Assembly (NCBI GenBank): GCA_012295275.1
Contig: CM022674.1
Location: 12,717,364-12,779,363 of the forward strand
Direction of reading: 5' to 3'
Origin: Chrysomallon squamiferum
Taxonomy: Eukaryota > Mollusca > Gastropoda > Neomphalida > Peltospiridae
DNA length: 62,000 nt
Part shown: positions 36,186-46,640 of the stretch, piece after piece
How positions within the stretch are numbered: position 1 is the first letter of the stretch
How the letters are laid out: each line of letters begins with the position of its first letter
The notes under the pieces: model-generated
Databases searched by the model: none
What the model was told of the DNA's origin: nothing
Seen by the model: the letters and a program-made list of their open reading frames with translations, nothing else
Position numbers and translations under genes: made by a program

Positions 36186-36284
36186 TTACACAATCACAAG
36201 TATGAGACGGGGAAGGCTCTGCAGGCGCTGGTTCGAAGTCCTGCACTGCGAAGTATTCAGAAGAAGTGGACTGAAGAAGACGCA
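36186..36284 (+). CDS. RERE: RERE exon E: ELM2/SANT junction
   Basis: This 99-nt exon (33 codons, phase 0 at both ends) encodes LHNHKYETGKALQALV, then RSPALRSIQKKWTEEDA. In human RERE the matching text is LHESGYDAGKALQRLV, then a variable linker, then WTEDEV. The first half ends the ELM2 domain and WTEEDA starts the first helix of the SANT domain. The acceptor TTTGTATGTTACAG lies about 20 bases after a 430-bp triplet-repeat array, and the donor is GCA|GTAAGT. Because both ends are in phase 0, skipping this exon would keep frame but would remove the ELM2/SANT hinge; no transcript evidence is available here. Confidence 0.94.
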
Positions 36285-36539
36285 GTAAGTCAGAGTTTTT
36301 TTTGATAAAGTGCACTCGCATTGTGAGCAGAGAACACTCAGGTTCATGTTCTGACTACAAAACACACTCGTAGATGACACGTGTATGCGAAATTATTCAT
36401 CTAGTTTTGATCGAAAAGGTTAATTTAAAAAAAATTACAGGTAAAAATAGTTGTGAGTAGACTGTGGGGGTGGAAGAAATATTTTAATAGGGTTCATTTA
36501 TTTAAAGATAGTTCAGCCTTCTCCAACTTTATTTATATA

Positions 36540-36547
36540 TTTATTTG

Positions 36548-36595
<48 letters not shown>

Positions 36596-36757
36596 GCATT
36601 ATTATTATTATTATTTGCATTATTATTATTGCATTATTATTATTATTGCATTATTGTATTATTGTTATTATTTGTTATTATTTACATTATTATTACTGCT
36701 GCTGCTACTATTACTTCTACAATTATCATCATCATCATCATCATCATCATCATTAAT
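36540..36757. repeat. TTA/TGC/TCA triplet array (intron 5)
   Basis: ATT repeats with regularly spaced GCATTATT interruptions, then CTG and ATC units. Confidence 0.93.
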
Positions 36758-36779
36758 TTGGGTTGGTTATTATGTCAAG

Positions 36780-36896
36780 TGCTAAAAACAAAGTAAAAAA
36801 AATTCCAAACAAACAAACAAAACAAAACTAAATCTAAAACAAAATACAAACAAATAAATAAATAAATAAAGAATAAAAAAAAAAAAAAAAAAAAGC
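36780..36896. repeat. AAAC/AAAT and poly-A run (intron 5)
   Basis: AAAC and AATA tetranucleotides end in a run of about 22 A. Confidence 0.85.
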
Positions 36897-37250
36897 AACT
36901 AATTTGTTCTCGCTGATAACTTCTTGCTCCGACTATCTAAACCTGTTGACAAGATCTTATCTCATCCAGCCCACCACACCCCTTTCAAGAGCAATAACAC
37001 AGCACTGCTACGACCTTTGAACTGTCGGTTGCACAGATCTGCACTTGACCTGCGACCCCTGGGTACAACACTTGTTGCTAAGGTGTTGAGGGTCATCACC
37101 GAGGTGCTAATTTATGATAGCATGCACAAGAAAGCTTGTTAATTTTATCCCGTTTAGTAGATAATAGACCTGATAGGGAATGGCTGGGGGCGAGCAAATC
37201 TTGAAACTGTTAAAATGATGTAGTTAGGGTCTTGTCTGTGAGGGCGATGA
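36897..37250. other. Non-repetitive island in intron 5
   Basis: Unique, GC-richer sequence with a 72-codon plus-strand frame of no recognisable family and no plausible flanking splice sites in frame with the gene. It contains TGACCT-like half sites near 37046. Function unknown. Confidence 0.35.
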
Positions 37251-37555
37251 TATAAAAAACATGGTGGATTTTAAACTGTAATTTTTAATATTTTTATGTT
37301 TCGAAGGATGTTGTGTTTTTAAATGGTATCTTTCTTTTTTTTTTTTTTAGTTCATGGGGTGTTGCGATAACATCTTATTTTCTTAATAGTTATTTTTCCT
37401 TTTATTTTTAAAAATTTGTTTTTATTATTATTAGTTTTTTTAATTTCATAGGATGTTATGGTTAGAAGGCTGTAAATTCAAAATAATAATTAATATACTG
37501 ATGTGCTTTTTAGTTATTTATTATTCATTTAAAATGCTTTATTGTTATTATATTT

Positions 37556-37635
37556 ATTTATTTATTATTATCATTATTATTATTATTGTTATTATTATTA
37601 TTATTATTATTATCTTCTTTTTTTTTTTTAAATTT
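37556..37635. repeat. ATT triplet array and T-run (intron 5)
   Basis: Imperfect ATT units followed by a run of T. Confidence 0.88.
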
Positions 37636-38029
37636 TGATTGAATAATAAGGTTTAGATTCAGTTTTCACAGTTTAATTATAAATCAGCAATAAACACCAA
37701 CTTAAGCTTTTCAGCATTACTGAGTTAAAATGATATCCACTGATGTAAAAAAACCTGTTAGAATAAAAGAAATGTTTTAAAATGATATTAAAGTAACTCT
37801 ATAACGTAAAATATTTAATTTTTATAGATACAGTCACTGATCACATGACATGAGATCAGGTGATCATACTGCACAGTTTTTGTGGCCCACAACCCTGCTT
37901 CTCTCTATACCACCCACCCACCCATGTTTAACATGAAATGCTGAGAATTGTTTTTGTCAAATCAAGTGGGCATGCTCTGTTTGAAGAGAATTCACACACT
38001 TCCATCAGACTTTAGATAATCAGTCTTTC

Positions 38030-38915
38030 AAATGTCCATCTGCTAAATCTGAAGTCTGTTAAATTAAATTCCATTAAGTGGAAATCCATCACTCTAAAGT
38101 CTGTTAAATTAGGGTCCTTCAAATCAAGTTGGGTTAAATCAGTGCCCATTAAATCGATGTCTGTTAAATCTTTGTCTGTTAAATCGATGTCTGTTAAATC
38201 GATGTCTGATGTCTGTTAAATTCAATGTCTGTTAAATTCAATGTCTGTTAAATCAGTGTCTGTTAAATTGATGTCTGTTAAATCAGTGTCTATTTAAATC
38301 ACTGTCTGTTAAATCTTTGTTCATTAAACCATTGTCTGTTAAATCAGTGTATATTAAATTTATGTCTGTTAAATCAATGTCTATTTAAATCAGTGTCTAT
38401 TTAAATCAGTGTCTGTTAAATCAGTGTCTGTTAAATCAGTGTCTGTTAAATCAGTGTCTGTTAAATCAATGTCCATGAAATCAATGTCCATGAAATCAAT
38501 GTCCATGAAATCAATGTCTGTTAAATCAATGTCTGTTAAATCAGTGTCTGTTAAATCAATGTCTGTTAAATCAATGTCCATGAAATCAATGTCTGTTAAA
38601 TCAATGTCCATGAAATCAATGTCTGTTAAATCAGTGTCTGTTAAATCAGTGTCTGTTAAATCAATGTCCATGAAATCAATGTCCATGAAATCAGTGTCTG
38701 TTAAATCAATGTCTGTTAAATCAGTGTCTGTTAAATCAATGTCCATGAAATCAATGTCTGTTAAATCAGTGTCTGTTAAATCAATGTGTGTCCTATTTTA
38801 AATCAGTGTCTATTTTAATCAGTGTCTGTTAAATCTTTGTCTGTTAAATCTTTGTCTGTTAAATCAGTGTCCATGAAATCAGTGTCTGTTAAATTTAAGT
38901 CCATTAAATTTTGGG
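38030..38915. repeat. 15-bp minisatellite (intron 5)
   Basis: About 55 units of TCAATGTCTGTTAAA. Three main variants exist: TCAATG with TCTGTTAAA, TCAGTG with TCTGTTAAA, and TCAATG with TCCATGAAA. The central 38400-38790 block is nearly free of indels. Because 15 is divisible by three and no unit contains a stop in two opposing frames, open frames of 118 (minus) and 130 (plus) codons appear; both are artefacts. Confidence 0.96.
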
Positions 38916-39004
38916 TAGTCCATGTTTAGAATATAGAACAGTTGAGTGGTTACACATTTCTAACTGATGATACAGTCACTTGTTGGAAAATAAGAAACCA
39001 GTAC

Positions 39005-39125
39005 TGTGCATTGGTGCACTCGTTTTGTACAATTTTTCCCATTCCAGCCAGATAAAGCTTTTCCCAGTGCTCCTAATACTGGTCCTTCTAAAGGAGTGGT
39101 CTTAGTAAAGAGTTTGTTTTAGTGC
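39005..39125 (+). mobile_element. Partial copy related to the 41.9-kb repeat
   Basis: It shares a CCATTCCAGCCAG-type core preceded by a TGCATTGGTGCACT block, as in the upstream part of the same dispersed family. It is strongly diverged, and the downstream half is not recognisable. Confidence 0.25.
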
Positions 39126-39394
39126 ATGTAACAGAATAATTGTTTTCATCATCATCCATAATGTTACATTTTTTTTTTATTAGAATATTATTATAATTTT
39201 TTAAAATACATTTTGATAACTTGGATGAATTGTAATAAAAAAACAAATGTATTTGTTAACAAAAATAATGATTTGGTACCCCCAAAATTATGATTTATAT
39301 TCTATTTGCAACTATATTTATATGTTAAAATAAAATAAAGAATTCTCCTGCACAACAAAATGAAATCTGCATGAAAAAACAATATGTATTTATC

Positions 39395-39605
39395 AGTGTA
39401 CATCAAAACAAAATAAATAAATTATTATTTTAAAAAAAATAAAAATAAAAAAAATAAAAAATAAACATTTGCTTTTAATATCAGGTATGTTTTATAACCT
39501 ACCCTTAGTTGATGAAAAATAAAATATTTATAAATTTAAAATAATACATTTTTCATTTACCAATGTTTTGTTATTGTTTTTAATAAAAGAAAAAAGTATA
39601 TAATG
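39395..39605. repeat. Intron 5 duplication, copy 1
   Basis: The order ACAAAATAAATA, AACATTTGCTTTTAATATCA, TATGTTTTATAACCTACCC and AATAAAATATTTATAAATTT is repeated at 41395-41580, about 2.0 kb downstream. Confidence 0.85.
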
Positions 39606-39879
39606 CAATGGAGCATAATAATAATGTTAAAAATAATAAATAATGTTGTTAATAATGAAACTGTAATGATAATAATCACAGAAACAAGAACAACTAAATG
39701 CAAAAAAAGTTTTAATAACATTACACTGTGATGGTAGTAATGGTAGTAGTAGTAGTAGCAGCAATGGAAGTATAAGTTGGATGATAGATGTAATTGATAT
39801 ATTAGTACTAGCAATAAAATTAAATAAATAACAGTATAAAAACAAACATACACAAACATTTTCAAATATCCAATACAAA

Positions 39880-40150
39880 AAGAACAAATAAATAAATAAA
39901 TATATAATTAATATTAATACAAAATAAATAAATTAAATGATAAATTAAATAATAAATAAATAAGTAAGTAAATAAGTAATTAAGTAAAAAAAAAAAATAA
40001 AAAAAATAAAAATAAATAAAACTAACTAAATAAATAATATTGTCAATGAATAAATAAAATAAATTAATGAATAAATAAATAAATAAATATGTAAATACAT
40101 AAATACATAAATAAATAAGAATATAAATGTATATAAAGAAAGAAAGAAAG
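39880..40150. repeat. AATA-rich low-complexity tract (intron 5)
   Basis: Many imperfect AAATAAATA units and short A runs, ending in AAAG repeats. Confidence 0.85.
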
Positions 40151-40529
40151 AGACTGTTTTTCTCAGTTATCAGATTTGAGTAAAAAAAAATTAAACATCA
40201 GTGATAGGGTTTATTATGACAGGGTAGAGACAAATGATCCCAGCAGACTGAGCCCGCGTGTTTTCAATAAGGCGAGAACAAAGAGTCAAGTCTTCTCCTA
40301 TCTACATCTCACACTCCCTGCTTTCTTTTCATTCCTCACATCTTTATTGGTTTGTGCTGCAGTGTAAAATGAGCCACAGGCTGGAGAAATGTGTGTTGTC
40401 AGAGATTAAAACTAGGTTTTTATAAAACATATCTGCTTGTTCTTAATGTTTTTATCAAGTTGTTTGGAATAATGGTCTCCTTCATTTTGATGGAAGTTTT
40501 TAAAATTTATTTTTAGAATTAAAATTTTA

Positions 40530-40775
40530 TGAAGAAATTTTAAAAAAAAAAAAAAAAAAAATTAAAATAAAATAAAAATAAAAAATAATTAAGAAATAGC
40601 ACAATTTTTTTTTTTTTTTTTTTTATAGAAAAAAATGGTTAACTTTGTGTTTTATGTTTTATTATGTTTTGAAAAATATTTTTATATTTTATTTTTTATT
40701 TTAAAATTATTTGTATTTATTTATTTATTTAGAATTTCTGCTGAAGCATTTTTTTTTTTTTTTTTTTTTTTACAA
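40530..40775. repeat. Homopolymer A and T runs (intron 5)
   Basis: Poly-A (40540-40560) and poly-T runs (40604-40624, 40748-40771) in AT-only sequence. The A and T runs could pair in a hairpin. Confidence 0.8.
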
Positions 40776-41394
40776 AGCATGAATAGTTGATGACATTGAT
40801 GAATCTTCATGTTTAGAAAAACATGACTGCTGACACTAGTGGGTCTTTGAACGGATAATGAAATATGTGAAAATAATTTATTTATTTGAAAAATAGATTA
40901 TTAGCCACACTGGTCAATTAAATAGAATTCAAATTTATGGTGAAATTTTTCTGAAAAACATTAATGTATTCTTAATTTTTTTTGAAAAATGAAGGCTGTC
41001 ATGGCATTTAAAATTAGAATTATTTGTTATTTAGAATTATAATTTTTCTGCTGAAGTTTATTTGAAAATGATGAATGTTTTTTTTGTTGTTTTTATCAAA
41101 TTCTTATGAAAACTGCCAGTTGTTAGTTTTGAAAAATTAAAATTGATGGTGAAACTTTTTCCAACGACATGAATGTAATCTTTATATTTTTGCTTATCAG
41201 TTTCCCCAAAAAACAAAAAATTCTTCTTGTTTTTTTTCTTTCTTTGAAAAATGTCTTATTGTTAGTCATAGATTTAAAATTAAATGGTGAAATGTTTTTT
41301 AAAACATTAATGTTTGGCTCTTACACTAGTTTAAAAAAAAATATAGAGTAAACAACTGACTTTACTTAGAACTGAATTTTACTGATAAAATTTG

Positions 41395-41580
41395 TCAGTG
41401 CTCATTAAAACAAAATAAATATATTATTCTTTAAAAAAATAAAAATAATAAAAAATTCAACATTTGCTTTTAATATCAGATATGTTTTATACCTACCCAT
41501 AGCTGATAACAAATGAAAAATAAAATATTTATAAATTTATAATGAAAAACGTTTTTAATAAAAAGAAAAAATATATAGTA
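41395..41580. repeat. Intron 5 duplication, copy 2
   Basis: Diverged copy of 39395-39605 in the same orientation; differences include homopolymer lengths and about 10-15% substitutions by eye. Confidence 0.85.
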
Positions 41581-41864
41581 CACTAGTTTAAAAAAATATA
41601 GAGTTCACAATTGTGTTACTTACAATTTTACTGATAAAGTTTAATTTTAAAATAAATATTGTTTTTGTAAATGTCATTGGGAGAAATGGTGATTGTATAA
41701 AATATTTCCTTTTAAATTTGGGTTGTAACTATGCAGTGGTTTATTTTTGACTCTTGTATATTAAATTATGTTGGAAAAAATATTGAAGTGATTTTATACA
41801 AAATTAAAACTGGTTAATTTTAAACCAAAAATACTTTAGATGTTTCATTCAGTACATCAGACCA

Positions 41865-41995
41865 TATCTTGATGAAAGTTTGGTTTGGCCCATTCCACCA
41901 GTACTCCAAGTATATCAAAGTCTGGCATATGTTCTCCTCTTTCTATGAGAAGGTGTATGCAAAAGATGCTTAACTGCTAACTAATAAGAAAACAT
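41865..41995 (+). mobile_element. Dispersed mollusc-type repeat fragment
   Basis: The text GGCCCATTCCACCAG, AGTATATCAAAGTCTGGCAT and GTGTATGCAAAAGATGCTTA occurs in the order and spacing of a dispersed element I remember from mollusc genomes (GGTATATCAAAGGC..., then GCATATAAAAGATCCCTTGC). It appears to be a diverged copy. The match is from memory and was not searched. Confidence 0.4.
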
Positions 41996-42134
41996 CAGTT
42001 GAATATTAGTGTTAGGTTTATTCTCATGTGTAATAATACAGAAAGTAGGCCTAAATCAATTTTTATTTTTTATTATTTGTTTTTATTTATTCTTTTATTT
42101 TTATTTTTATTTTATTTTGTTTCATTTTTTTCAG

Positions 42135-42215
42135 AAACGGTTTGTGAGAGGATTAAGACTCCATGGTAAAAATTTCTTCAAGATCCGAAAAGACCTTCTA
42201 CCTCATAGAGAAACG
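42135..42215 (+). CDS. RERE: RERE exon F: most of SANT domain
   Basis: This 81-nt exon (27 codons, phase 0 at both ends) encodes [20 protein letters not shown] and then LLPHRET. Human RERE has [27 protein letters not shown], so about 20 of 27 residues are identical. This is the second and part of the third helix of the Myb-like SANT domain. The acceptor is T-rich (TTTTTTTCAG) and the donor ACG|GTAAGT. In the family the next residues are GELIxFYYxWKK; no exon encoding them could be found downstream, so the last SANT helix must be more than 19.7 kb away, beyond the window. Confidence 0.95.
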
Positions 42216-42667
42216 GTAAGTGCTGCCCTGCTGTTATGTAGAAATGTGTTTACTTCTCATACATGATGTTTGAATCACCTGCCCTTAATAAAATCTCCAA
42301 ACTGAAAGTCTGAATTATTTACTGGGGCATACTTTTCATACTGAAATTCTAAATTAACTACCTGAGTATACTTTTCATACTGAAGTAAGAATTACTTCCC
42401 CTAGTATACTGATTATACAGAAAACTGAAATCTCCCAATCTGACCTGTTCTCTGAAACAAATCAATATACATTTTTAAATTGCTGTAAAGCACTTGTCAG
42501 TGTGTTTGCAAGTTTTTTCAGACTTGGCCCTGCCCAGTGTTCCATCCCCCAACCCATGTTGTTATATAAAAACATTATTTACATATTTATATTTGAATAT
42601 AAAGCTGATAATTCTTATCTGTTTTGTATAACTGATAACACTGTAATATTTGTTGGTCTGTCAGTTT

Positions 42668-42688
42668 GTGTGTGTGTGTGTGTGTGTT

Positions 42689-42719
<31 letters not shown>

Positions 42720-42722
42720 ATA
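42668..42722. repeat. TG tract (intron 6)
   Basis: TG units with TTTA/TTTG interruptions. Confidence 0.93.
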
Positions 42723-42961
42723 AAATTTTGTTTCTTAGTTTTAATTTTTTCTCTATTTTTATTTGTTTATTTAGAATTCTTTTTATAAAAATCATTTTTA
42801 TTTGTTTATTTTTATTTTTGTTTTTTGATTCATGCATGCTTTTCCAGGGTAAATGAAAAAAAAAAAGTAAATAAGGAAAAATTGAAGAAACAAAAATGAA
42901 AGAAGAGAAAAAAAAATTACACATATGACACATAATCAAGTAAAAAAATATTTAACAATAA

Positions 42962-42967
<6 letters not shown>

Positions 42968-43038
<71 letters not shown>

Positions 43039-43050
43039 TAAATAATAATA
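42968..43050. repeat. Poly-A and AAT array (intron 6)
   Basis: About 25 A followed by about 15 AAT units. A second A-rich run lies at 43150-43180. Confidence 0.93.
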
Positions 43051-43089
43051 TAAATTTAAATAAATTTAAAAACAAGAAGACTAAGATTA

Positions 43090-43150
43090 AGTCACTAGCA
43101 GGATTTGAACACTTTACCCCTCAAATTCAAATGGCCACACTACAGGTGTA
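43090..43150 (-). mobile_element. tRNA-derived SINE-like fragment
   Basis: The minus strand carries GTGTTCAAATCCTGCTAGTG, close to a B box followed by the typical SINE continuation. The A-box side is degenerate. A long A-rich run on the plus strand lies beside the 5' end of the fragment. Confidence 0.4.
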
Positions 43151-43329
43151 AAAAAAATAAAAAAAAAAAAAAAAAAAAATGTATTTATTAATCACACTCC
43201 AGCAAAAATATAATAACAGCATTTCCTGACAAGGAATTTTATCTAATAATAGTCATTACAACTACTTTTTTTTTTTTTATTATTATTATTATTTTTTTTT
43301 TTTTTATATTATCTCAATTGTTACCTTTT

Positions 43330-43630
43330 ATTTTACTGCTGCTTTGATTTGGCTGTGAAACTGCTGGTCATTGCCTCAGCTAATCCTGGCTGTAAACAAA
43401 AACGTCAGGCCAATAAAAACACTTGGACAAAGCCCCGTGTACGAAAATTACATTTAATGGCCTCCGTTACTTCCACTGTTCTATGGTTTTAGTGGTGAGA
43501 CAAAGAGTAATAGCAGGCTGTAAAAATTTCAATTTATGTCTGGGCAAATGGTTTTCCTTTTTAAAAACAAGACGATGGAATATTTGTAGCCGCGAGTTTG
43601 AAGTAATGAACTTCGTGTGCAGAGATTAAG
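43330..43630. other. Non-repetitive island in intron 6
   Basis: Unique sequence with a 68-codon plus-strand frame (43423-43629) that I do not recognise. There is no RERE similarity and no good splice sites at its edges. Confidence 0.3.
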
Positions 43631-43880
43631 TGTGAATATTGAATTGTAAATGTTTATGTGCTTGTGTAAGTGTTGAAGTATTCAGTGTAAGTACTGAACT
43701 GTGTGAACTGGTATGAAGAATTTGTGTAGTTGTTAAGTGTAAGTATTGAAGTTATGTATAAAGCTTCAGTTTTTGATATTGAAGTATTGATGGAAATGGG
43801 TATGATATTTGAAGTATGTGTATTTCTAAGTGAAGTATACATGCAGTGAAGAATAATTTGTAATTAGAATTTGTGTTTCT
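43630..43880. repeat. Degenerate GTGTAAGTATTGAAGT repeats
   Basis: About eight diverged copies of GTGTAAGTxTTGAAGTATT. Confidence 0.75.
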
Positions 43881-44639
43881 GTGACTCGGGAAGTAAACAT
43901 CAGTCGCCATTTGTGTTATATACCTCATATATTTTTGTGTTTTGTATGTGTATTTGTCTGTGTTTGTGTTTGTGTGTATGTATTTTTTTTCTGAAGATGT
44001 TTTTATCAACATCATGAAATATAATTCATCCTTTCAAATATAATTCTCACATTCATATATATTTACAGTTTAATTCTTCAGACCTATTTTATAAATAGAA
44101 ATACATGAATATTTTTTAATGATAGAATGTTTGTCTAACATCACTAAAATACATTTAAATAAATTTGATTTTTCAACAGATACATTTATTACTTGTCAAA
44201 CATAGCTTATTTATAGCAATAATAATAATAATAACAATAACAATAATAATAATCTGAGTGACAAAACCACTGAATATCACAACTTCAAGGACACTTCAAT
44301 ATAAAATACCAGCAAGAATTATTTTATTCAAACCTACCCATGGGTTCAAAAAAACCTACTACTCCTTTGTTAGATAATACAAGAAAATTAATTTCTGTTG
44401 AGCATTTTTAATAACAATAAACAACTCTGATGTCGAGCCATCTTTACAATTACCTTCTGGATACAACATTCTGACAGTCTGTCAGTTGTGGTGGTGGGGT
44501 TGACATTTCAGAGACTAATGATTAATTAACTATTAAATAAGTATTATAATACATCTCTGATTCCCTCCATTAGCCACCCAGATAAAAACATCTAGATGTA
44601 CAGATAAGCAGTGTGTGTGTAAGAGATACAATACAACTT

Positions 44640-45160
44640 ACCTGCCTGTTTAATATCTGTATTTGATATACCCAACAACCGGGTGTCAGCTAACGAGTTT
44701 AACGTATCTCTCGGTGTTGATGTTAATTCACGCCAGGGTGTAAAGACACCCTGTCGTATCTCATTGTAACAGGGTGGGGTGTCACACGTCTAAATTCAAC
44801 ACCGCTGACCCATGCAGTTGTATAACCATACAGGTATATATATATTCACCTGTACAGGTATTCGCATACCTGGATGTCAATTCTGATAAATACCTTGTCA
44901 TCGGGGTTGCAAAGGTTGTTACACGTTTTTGACTGAGTTGTATGCGAGCGGTGATTGAATGTGCGCAGGTAGATATCTCTCCTTTATCTCGATGAGTATG
45001 TTAAGCAAACAATAATAATGTCGGGGGTTTTGTTGAGAAGATCTATCTTGTGTTCATTGAAAGCTGGTAAACTGAGTATCACTTTGTTGCAGCCTCAGTG
45101 TTGGCTGTAAGGTGATACGTCACTGCTGGTTGGGAGATATTGAATTTAGATCTCGGAGAG
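44640..45160. other. Non-repetitive, CpG-containing island in intron 6
   Basis: Unique sequence, richer in CpG than the surroundings. It includes a perfect hairpin at 44736-44755 (CAGGGTGT, loop AAAG, ACACCCTG) and further GGTGTC/ACACC motifs on both strands nearby. It may be an intronic regulatory element or a small mobile-element remnant. Confidence 0.4.
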
Positions 45161-45994
45161 CTGTGTACAGTTTTATTATTCTTTAATAAAGCTTTCAATT
45201 TGCTCTCCTTTGAAAAGAAAATGACGCACACACGTTGGTGCATGTACCCAAGTCGAGACGTATGTATTGTATGTGGTGTATTTGTATGAATGTTTACTAG
45301 TTTAGTGTGGGTCTCTGTCTGTGTATATGTGTGCATGTATGTAGGTAGGTAGATAGTGATTTATGTGTGCACAATTGTATACATATATATATATATATAT
45401 ATATGTATTTATTTGATTTTATATAGATATGTGTGTGTGTATATAAAATGAATATATAAACTACACCAATAATAATAATAATATCTATTTTTTTTAACAG
45501 AATTATTTAATAAAACTAGTAAGTCATTTATTTCTCAATATTTTCAGTTAATATAAATAAAATAAAAACATACCTTTTAAACATGAGTAATTAAAAATCT
45601 TTAAAGAAATGAAACATATTTAATAACACAACACTTAACTTGTTTCATGTGAATACAGTAAATAACAGATTTATAATAATAATAATAATAGCAGCTACAG
45701 CAACATTAGTAAATAAACGAATTTATAATACTAAATTAAATAATTATAATAATAATAAATACTATTATTACTAGTACTACTACTACTAATAATAATAATA
45801 ATTAAAAACAAATCCTAATAGTAATTGACTTGCTTTTAGAGTTGGGCATATTTTTTATGGTTTTTTTTTCTTTTCTTTTTTTTTGAAGAGTTAATGTCTT
45901 TCTAAAAAAAACCATTTCCTCATCATCTCTTTCAGTCAGTTTCTCACATTGATTTTCTCTCTCTCTCTCTCTCTTTTTCACAACACAACAGAGC

Positions 45995-46430
45995 TAATGA
46001 TCGAAGAATTACAATCAGTTTTCACTTGTGCATAATCTGCCCTTTGAAGGAACTCTCTGGTGCAGTTTAACACTCTGAGTACTTTCACCCAGTGATGCTG
46101 TGTGGGCAGCTCTTTTTAAAATCTCCGTGGAAACAAAAACATTTCAGCACTTGAAAATCGTGTGATTTTGGGGTTCAAAGTAAAAATTTGCGTCTGTTTT
46201 TCACTTAACTACATCGCTGTGAGGCTTGTTACAAACTCCTGGCTGTAGAAAATGTGGCATAAAATGGCAGAATGTGTTTACAGCTTGCTTATCTGCGAGG
46301 AAGCAGAAGAAGTCTTCTGTTGCAATTACACGGGCTATTTGTTCTCAGGCAGACGTAGACTGAGAATCATCACAGTGGAGGAGGTGGCCATTTGATGTTT
46401 GCTTGATGGAGGCCTGTGGACGTTCTTCAT
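45995..46430. other. Non-repetitive island in intron 6
   Basis: Unique, GC-richer sequence without tandem structure. Frames here are short and unrecognised. Confidence 0.35.
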
Positions 46431-46640
46431 CTGGTAGCCATTTTGGGGATGTCCTTTGGTGAGGGTTTTGTGGATGATCTTTATCTGAAGGGCATTTTGG
46501 GGATTTTTGTCATCTAGTGGGAATTTAATGGATATTTGAACTTGGTGGGGAGTTTGTGGACATTCTTCTTGTATGGGAGTCAAGTTGATGTTCTTTATTG
46601 GTGTGGATCCTGTAGATAGTCTTCAGCTAGTAGAAAACTG
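46400..46640. repeat. Degenerate GGxATTTTGGGGAT repeats
   Basis: Five to six diverged copies of a phrase with GTGGAT or TTGGGGAT and CTTxATCTGGT. The 82-codon minus-strand frame here reflects the repeat. Confidence 0.5.

Larger units (their letters stand above)
27666..42215 (+). other. RERE: RERE/Atrophin gene, internal portion (six exons)
   Basis: Gene-level entry joining 27666-27762, 31297-31450, 31994-32127, 32827-32926, 36186-36284 and 42135-42215. Introns are 3534, 543, 699, 3259 and 5850 nt, all GT-AG, and every junction restores the frame. The joined product has 222 codons and aligns without large gaps to the part of human RERE (as I remember it) running from the end of the BAH domain through ELM2 into SANT. 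The most diagnostic stretches are [31 protein letters not shown], and [12 protein letters not shown]. Known of the family: RERE/Atrophin is a nuclear transcriptional co-regulator; ELM2-SANT recruits HDAC1/2 and, for fly Atrophin, the H3K9 methyltransferase G9a. The MTA proteins also have BAH-ELM2-SANT, but the sequences here match RERE better. Both ends of the gene lie outside the window or in unrecognised exons. Confidence 0.93.

Noticed and set aside
36229-36245. B-box-like GGTTCGAAGTCCTGC, a possible tRNA or SINE
   Set aside because: It lies inside RERE exon E and encodes conserved family sequence; there is no A box or cloverleaf around it.
35712-36305. 197-codon frame reaching into exon E
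   Set aside because: The N-terminal part is a triplet-repeat translation; only the last part is real RERE sequence, starting at the 36186 acceptor.
36924-37142. 72-codon frame in intron 5 as an additional exon
   Set aside because: It does not match any part of RERE, and no acceptor/donor pair keeps the exon E to exon F frame, which is already continuous.
38390-38801. Open frames of 118 and 130 codons with MSVKS- and DLTDI-type repeats
   Set aside because: They are translations of a 15-bp minisatellite on both strands inside intron 5, without splice sites, start context or known domains.
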